The position numbers and the translations under genes are program-made. Below are positions 57,607 to 64,000 of a DNA stretch of 64,000 nt, piece after piece. This stretch comes from Phialocephala subalpina (lineage: Eukaryota; Ascomycota; Leotiomycetes; Helotiales; Mollisiaceae): assembly GCA_900073065.1 (NCBI GenBank), contig FJOG01000001.1:3042366-3106365 (forward strand), written 5' to 3'. The notes beneath the pieces were generated by a model that had not been told where the DNA came from, made no database searches, and was given only the letters and a program-made list of their open reading frames with translations. How positions within the stretch are numbered: the first letter of the stretch is position 1; every line of letters starts with the position of its first letter.

Positions 57607-60137
57607 ATGCCACGACCAAAGAGACCTGGCGCACCTGAGCCGAAGAGGAGAAGCCGTAATGGCTGCCAGTATGTTCGAGGCTCCGTCCTTCCATCCCATT
57701 CCTTTTGGATAAAAGCTAATAATCCCAAGTCCATGTAAAGGAAGAAAGGTCAAATGCGATGAGACAAAACCCGCCTGCAATAACTGCAAGAAGCTAGGAG
57801 AGACATGCGACTATAGCATGCGCTTGAAATGGGGACAAGAGGACCGGACGGGGCCAGAACCGGTCAGCCGGCCGCCAACCATCATTCAAACCAACACGAC
57901 TGCGGGGAGGTTCAGCGGAAATCCGAGGAGGACGAGCATATCACCAACATCGAAAGTATCGCCTCTGCAGACACAATATGGAACTGTCGGGCTTGTTGGT
58001 CAGGCCGAACAGGTCAAGGACGAATCGCCACTGCAGATGCAGGAGCCTTCACCAGCCTCTTCAAACACCTTCTCCAACCATTCGACACCGCTACCCTACC
58101 AGCATGCCTCAGACAGCAGCTTAATCGATCCAGCGTTGATATCCTCGCCAGCACCTATGGCGAATATGTTTCAGGAGGGCACATTTGACGGACTACCTGG
58201 CTTACCAGATTACCAATACAATCAAAGCTACGAGAGGTACAGGTCACCAACACCTGGGACACCTGGGACTGATCCCGCTAACTATGGACGACCACTCAAG
58301 CGCACGCGGTATAATGGCGACCACATAAACAGCTACGATTCTATGCCTCCGCCAAACTCGATCATCAACCACGAAAGTCAGTCTCATGAACTTCCAACTC
58401 TCAACAAGGCGAAGTCGGATGCAATCCAAGGACGTTACAGAAATACTACTGGACTTGTGGCTGAGCCAGATCTGCGTCGACTGTCTGTCAGCTCTCTCCT
58501 TTCGGGCCCACCTGGTATACCATACGAAAACGATTATTACCAGGACACTACGACCTGGGGCATCGATCGTGGGTTCAAAGACCTCGATATCGGCAAGAAT
58601 GATGATGCAAATGCAATCTCGGGATCATCTCCAGTGGCCAAGAGAGACCACCTAGAATTGGTCCTTGATCATGAAGGTCATACGCCTCCAGAGTTCGGCT
58701 TCGGTATGGAAACCAACAATACTGCTTTTGATAGCGGCAATTATTATGATAAGCCAGTTGCGATCAATATCCCTCGAGTCCTAGAGCCTCTTCCCAACAA
58801 GTTGCTCGAGAATCCCATGAATCTACTAGTAAGCTAATGTCTTCTTCCTGCAGGCTCACTGCTAACCTACCTTTTTAGTACTTTGTAAGGCTCAAGAAGC
58901 ACATTCGATATCAAGTCTCTACTAACAAACAATAGCACCATTTCCTCAACCACACCGCCGGCTGCCTCATTCCCCACAACTGCTCTTCGAATCCCTTCAA
59001 GAGCATCTTGCCTCAAATGGCGGTTCGGGACGACAACCTACTCAACCTCTTGCTTGCCTATTCGGCATCCCACAGAGCACGACTACTCCGACAACCGGAG
59101 CCTGCAACTCGGATAGCTATGTATGTTCGAGACATATTCCCAAATCTCCGTCGTGCTCTCGACGATCCCAATGAGGTTATCTCCAATTCTACGCTAGCAA
59201 CAGCAATCATGCTTGCGTCTCTTGAAATCATCTCACCCACAGCATTTGGAATCGAAGTGCCCTGGCAATCACATCTTGGGACTGCTCGGGAAATTATTGC
59301 TGCCCGGGGTGGACCGCAGAACATGCGAAGCGTGGCACTCAACGACAAAGTGGTGAATTTCCTCTGGTCATGGTTTGCCTATTTGGATGTGTTAGGCAGC
59401 CTTAGCGGCGGGAAGGGCAACGCCGTAAGTATTTTAATTATCCTCGCACACTCTTAACTTTCCGTCCTTGATTCTAACATGACCAGTCTTGGATTTTCGA
59501 TTACGAGTGTCGCGAAGAGAACGAATATGCAATAGACTGTATCCTTGGCTTCACGAGCAGATGTGTCCGACTCCTAGCCAAAATCGCAGAGCTTTCGCGC
59601 ATTTGCGACAGCGAACGAATAGGCCCCGACCTCAAAGTACGACCAGAATGGAAACCATCGGAGGAGTTTCTCGCGAAGGCAGCAAAACTTGAGTTGGACC
59701 TCGCAGAATCTCGCCTCCACCCGATCCAACCTTGTACTCATATGCAGTCTACCGGTGAAGCTGCATATCAGTGGGATAGCATCGAAATGAAAGCGACGAA
59801 CGAAGCGTTCCACTGGGCGGGTCTTGTACATCTGCATCGCCGCATCTTAGGAAAGCCCTCGACACACGAAGATGTCCAGAAAGCGGTGCGCGAGATCTTT
59901 GGCGCATTATACAAAGTCAGGAGAGGAAGCAGTGCTGACGTTTGCCTGCTCTTCCCCATGTTCACCGCCGGTTGCGAGACCCAGGATGAGAAGCAGCGAG
60001 CAGATATGCTAGAGCGAATGATGCGAGTAGAGAAGTACGGAATGACCCAAGTACACAAGGCTCGCACTCTTATGGAACGAGTGTGGGAGAAACGCATGCC
60101 TTGGGAGACCTTGGTTGCCGGCGAGTTCTTTGGCTGA
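57607..60137 (+). CDS. Zn2Cys6 fungal transcription factor with a 6-nt microexon
   Basis: Five exons (57607-57668, 57730-58828, 58879-58884, 58936-59424, 59487-60137) keep one frame for 768 residues. The binuclear cluster starts at residue 20, where exon 1 is joined to NGCHPCKGRKVKCDETKPAC, then NNCKKLGETC; all six Cys have standard spacing (C-x2-C-x6-C-x6-C-x2-C-x6-C). A long Ser/Pro/Asn-rich linker follows, then a helical C-terminal regulatory domain of the fungal_trans_2 type (PF11951): HHFLNHTAGCLIP, LLAYSASHRARLL, AGLVHLHRRILG, FPMFTAGCE, VWEKRMPW. It is presumably a nuclear DNA-binding regulator; targets are unknown. The TACTTT microexon encodes Tyr-Phe just before HHFL. Confidence 0.92.
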
Positions 60138-62578
60138 AATCGTCTCTGCCATAAGTTTATAATATTGTACACAATCGCGACGAGACGATGACGATACACG
60201 CGACAGTACAACAGGTACCGCAGATCTACGACCTTACGAGACCACGCCAAGCGAATCCTATACATTTAAGCAAAGCTTCTCATGGAAATTCCTGAGCATG
60301 TTGCTGGCCTGCATCGCGTACAAGGAGCTTTGAGCCGCTTTGTCCTGGGCCGACGTTAAAGGGCCCCCCCAGGCTAGCTGCCAGTCGCGTTTCGCTGGCT
60401 TTTGCTCTTGGGGTTTTGTGATTTGCGTTTTATGATTTGCGAGACTTTGACGTTCTCAATGCGGTGATTTTCTTTGGGCGATACCCTACTTGGCGTTTCT
60501 TTGTGAATTTGTCCTGGGCAGGACGCGATAAGTAAGTAAAAGAATTACCGAAATGCTCCAAAAAGCCGTTGCTAACATTGAAATCTAGAAGGCCTGGACA
60601 TCGCACTCCCGGTGGTTATTTGAGCGGAAGAAGAACGGTGCACGGAGTCTGTCTGTGTACCCGGAGGTCGGTGGCACGTGGAGCCGCGTTGCGCCCCTGG
60701 GATACCGTTGGGTCACGCTATCTTTAGTATTGCGTATGCAACTCGTATGTCTCGGGCACGACCTCGCCTCCCGTGCTTGGAGCCGACCGGACCGCCTGAA
60801 CGGGATCTTTTCTGAAGGAGATAAGCGTGATAGTAAGGATGACCTCCTGGTCATTACTTTGCTCCGAAGCCAGCATCTGGGACTCGGCCCAGGAAGATCT
60901 GAACAGTGTCCTTTCTGTTGAGCTATGGGTGTGAGCCATAGTTTCAGCGTGAGCGCTGTGTAACGTTCTTGTTGTGAACGCACCGTGCGCATTTGTTGCG
61001 CAGGAACTGCGGTGAGCGGGATGGTCACGTCTTCCCATCGGGGTAGTCAAACACCCCTAAAAGCTCTGCCACTCAAATAACTAGGTGCTTGAGAAGCGAG
61101 TCCCGACAAAGAGTGGCAACAGATTAGGTAAGATCTGGCGTGCCACTCGGCTCGAGGGTAGACGAGCGAGAGCATATGCGCAACCATATGGCTCGGATTT
61201 AGGGATTTCTGTCCAGGAAAGGGACTCCGGAGAAGTTGGTTGAAGACATTGGGAGTTTTGATCGTCAGGATCGGGAGCACTGGCGGAGGCAAGTATGTTC
61301 CAGCAGTAATAGGACTTCTTTGTGCTAACATGTCAGTAGTGCATCCTCCGCAGTCTCCGATATGCGATCTCGCTCACGGATAATCACCTATGTGAGTGTC
61401 CCAGCGTGGGTCGGTCTTCAACGCTGGGAGCTTCCTTATGGGTGAGTGCGGAGTGCGACCACCTCCATATTAGGTGTCGGCTGTCTGCAGTCCTACCCGC
61501 CCTTTCTCTCGAAGTCGGTTCTTGCTTCTACTACAGATATCGGAGTCGGCACATGGATTATGTGGCCTGACTGGACACCTACGACAGCGTAGGTCTCACC
61601 GACGAGATGTCGCTACATCTTGGTGGCACTCGGGATAGCTTCTCGAGTGAGCAGGTTCGGAGCACCTCGTCAGACCCCTGTTGTGCCTTTTGGTACGACT
61701 ATTGGAAAACTAAAAACGTCATTGCGAGGTGGTGAGACGCAGTGGCACGGCAAGAAATCTCACTCACAGATGAATTGGTGGAGCATTTATGTAAGTCCGC
61801 TTCATCCTCCCTCAAATGTCCCAAAATTCCGGGGACATTCTTCGTCAAAATGTAAACACAAGCTAACTTTCTCAACAGGCGCAGCCAAGAAACACAGTCT
61901 TCTTTCCTAGCACGGTGCGGCGATCGTGCAAGGAAGTCTGTGAACACTCAGTCAGAGGTCTCAATATCGATTGTCGACGGCTCGAGAGCGTCTGATCTTG
62001 CTTTGTTGATCTCCCATAGAAGTTTTGTCAAGGGGAAGCCCAGGTTTGTGGTTGTGGATGGTCCAGGCTACAGTGCAGGAGGTGCTGGGTGCACACGGCA
62101 TCACGCGGTAGATAGATCGTTATGAATCGGCCGCTTGGCTTGCTTTCCAACTTTTTGTGTCTCTCCGTGGTGGGTTGTGATGGTATCCAGAATGGCTTGT
62201 GAGATGTGCATGGCTAGTGCTTGAGAACTTGGCAGAGATTGATCCATGGCTCTGGGAATATCCTGAAGTCGGGTCCTTGGTTCCAGCCAGGCGGAAATAA
62301 GCTTACGAGACAGCACCACTGCAGGTCTGGCAAGTGCCAATCTCCCAATAGTGGGGGATCTTCAGGGCAAGATTGCAGAGCTCTCTGCTGAACGGACTTT
62401 TGGTGCGAGGTTAGTGTACCCCACGGTGAGGTACCCCGCATTAGGAACCAGCCTCCCATTCTTTGATGGGTGAGTGTTTAGCCGTTCTTCCTCTTCAAGT
62501 ATCTCCCATTTCATAAAGTTTATGTCGCTTTATGTTTGTTCTCTATTCGTTGCCAATTGCGTTGTATGCTCCACAATC
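60138..62578. other. 2.4 kb without a recognised gene
   Basis: Only short, non-conserved reading frames are present on both strands, with no RNA gene or obvious repeat. Normal GC content argues against a RIP-degraded repeat. It may contain a long upstream region of the cyclase-family gene. Confidence 0.4.
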
Positions 62579-63973
62579 ATGAAGTCATCTACAACATGCG
62601 TCTTGGCAGTAGCTGCCCTCGCCTCAGCACATCCCCACGCAACTGCCAACCCAAAAGTCCTAGTCTCGAGACAGTTCACAACCCAAGACCCATATGCGAA
62701 TTGGCCTACCTATGACCAATTACCACTGGACACCTCGTATCCTTCGAAGGCTGCGTGGGGAGTCTAGGTACGTACCCAAGCCTAGGCGTTGAAGGAGAAT
62801 TGGCGATTGATAGCAGTGTATAGGGATCAGATGATGTTCAAGGAGCGTTGAATCATATCACAAACGCTACTATCCTTGCTGCGAGAGAAGAGATCAAGCT
62901 GGGGAGAGCCATCAACCTGAACATGGATTTGAATGCGTTTACAACACCGATCAACCCCGCTAGAAAGCCTCTGAACCACCTCTTCCAGCCCGCCGAGGGG
63001 TATACGGATGATGTTGTGGTGTTGAATACGCAGGTTAGTACTCAGTATGATGGGTTGAGACATTTGTGAGTTCCCTGGTGATATGAGAGATTAGGGAAGG
63101 TAAGGGAAGGGAAAAAGGCTGACTGGAGTAGTCCTTATTCGACGGATGGGAATATAACTACGTACCAGTAAGTTTGAAAAGAGATTTATGTATGGGATGA
63201 GTTACTGATGATGGGGAGGTGGTATAATGATCTGATCGACAATTTCGATCAAGTCGTAGGACCAACGCCAACAGAGGTCCTGGGAATCCAGCAAGCAGCT
63301 CAGAAAGGGATTGCCGGCCGAGGAGTGCTTCTCGATTTCGCAGGTTGGGCCCAGTCTCAAAACATCACTTATGATGCGTTTACTGTATGCTCTCTCACTT
63401 CTCCTCACATCAAGAGACTCATCCATCATTCCAGGGCTACGGCATCAACACCACTGCACTCGACGCTGTCGCGACTTGGCAAGGTCTTCCTGCCAATTGG
63501 TCACTCCCTGGCGATATCCTCCTCATCCGTACAGGCTGGGCCAAAGCCTACCTCAACCTCACAACCTACAACCAAGAGATCCTGCCTTGGAATCCGGATC
63601 TTGGATCAGTCGGCATGAACTGCAGCGACGACTCTCTTAATTGGCTTTGGGAGAAGAAGCTGGCGCTCGTTGGTGCTGACAATCCTGCATTTGAGAGTCT
63701 GCCGATGGATAAGACATTAGGAGGTGTACCGAGGAGTTTGCATCAGGTTTTCATCGGAGGTGAGTGCGCTGTACCCCAATGACTGAACATGGTAAGAGCT
63801 CACGTGCTGATGTCCGAGCAGGATGGGGACAGAGTATCGTCGAGTTCCTGGATCTGGAGACATTGGCAGAAGAGCTGCATCAATTGGGACGCTCAACATT
63901 CTTCCTGACCATCCAGAATTTGAATATCAAGTCGGGGATCGCATCGCCGCCAAATGCTTTGGCCATTTTGTGA
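62579..63973 (+). pseudogene. Secreted cyclase-family protein (PF04199 type) with one in-frame stop
   Basis: Six exons (62579-62767, 62824-63065, 63132-63167, 63219-63384, 63435-63759, 63822-63973) keep one frame through 370 codons, except for a TAG at codon 63 (62765-62767), at the end of exon 1. The family motif there is WGVWG, so Trp has become a stop. The rest is intact: signal peptide (LAVAALASAHPHA), SDDVQGALNHIT, PLNHLFQ, QYDGLRHF, GRGVLLDFAGWA, PGDILLIRTGWAKAY and GGWGQSIVEFLDLE. PF04199 includes kynurenine formamidases; this secreted fungal branch has no settled substrate. An upstream donor (GTCTAG at 62762) would skip the stop in frame, so a functional splice form is possible. Confidence 0.8.
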
Positions 63974-64000
63974 CGGGGCTGATTTTCAGGAGAAGGGGCA

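Overview
The window looks like nuclear DNA of a filamentous ascomycete, most likely a leotiomycete (Helotiales). This is inferred from short introns (about 45-190 nt, GTANGT donors, CTAAC/CTAAT branch sites, AG acceptors), a 2EXR-family gene cluster, a Zn2Cys6 regulator, and AT-rich blocks around a retroelement with RIP-like damage. Almost every multi-exon model below keeps one frame across all splice junctions, which is the main support for the boundaries. Two assembly gaps (N runs) lie at 17548-17928 and 41680-42228.

Left arm (1-16 kb), housekeeping: a partial Lys/Glu-rich protein, cytochrome c1, DAHP synthase, a short element with 31-bp inverted repeats, a cupin protein, NAD-dependent glycerol-3-phosphate dehydrogenase and the full glycogen debranching enzyme.

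Accessory region (16-33 kb): six copies of a 2EXR-domain family, four apparently intact and two broken, with a perfect 250-bp tandem duplication and several small coiled-coil reading frames. An AT-only block with a 9-bp satellite follows, then a GPI-type fasciclin protein and a Cys-rich single-pass membrane protein.

Mobile block (33-42.5 kb): a complete but dead Ty3/Gypsy chromovirus (8.1 kb) with 262-bp LTRs and a TATAAA target-site duplication, embedded in AT-rich DNA. Its lesions are CpA-to-TpA type on either strand. It also carries an antisense, Cys-rich reading frame between integrase and the 3' LTR.

Centre of interest (42.5-49.3 kb): a Dicer-like gene whose helicase is intact but whose two RNase III sites have lost most metal-binding acidic residues. 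It is divergently paired with a PF14441-like nucleic-acid deaminase gene with intact HAE and CxxC motifs. Next to a silenced retroelement, this is the best candidate for an undescribed RNA- or genome-defence module, although function is inference only.

Right arm (49.6-64 kb): a multi-pass membrane protein, an unknown basic protein, a divergent pair of Far-17a/AIG1-type protein and WD40-cyclophilin, a Zn2Cys6 regulator with a 6-nt microexon, 2.4 kb with nothing recognised, and a cyclase-family gene with one nonsense codon.
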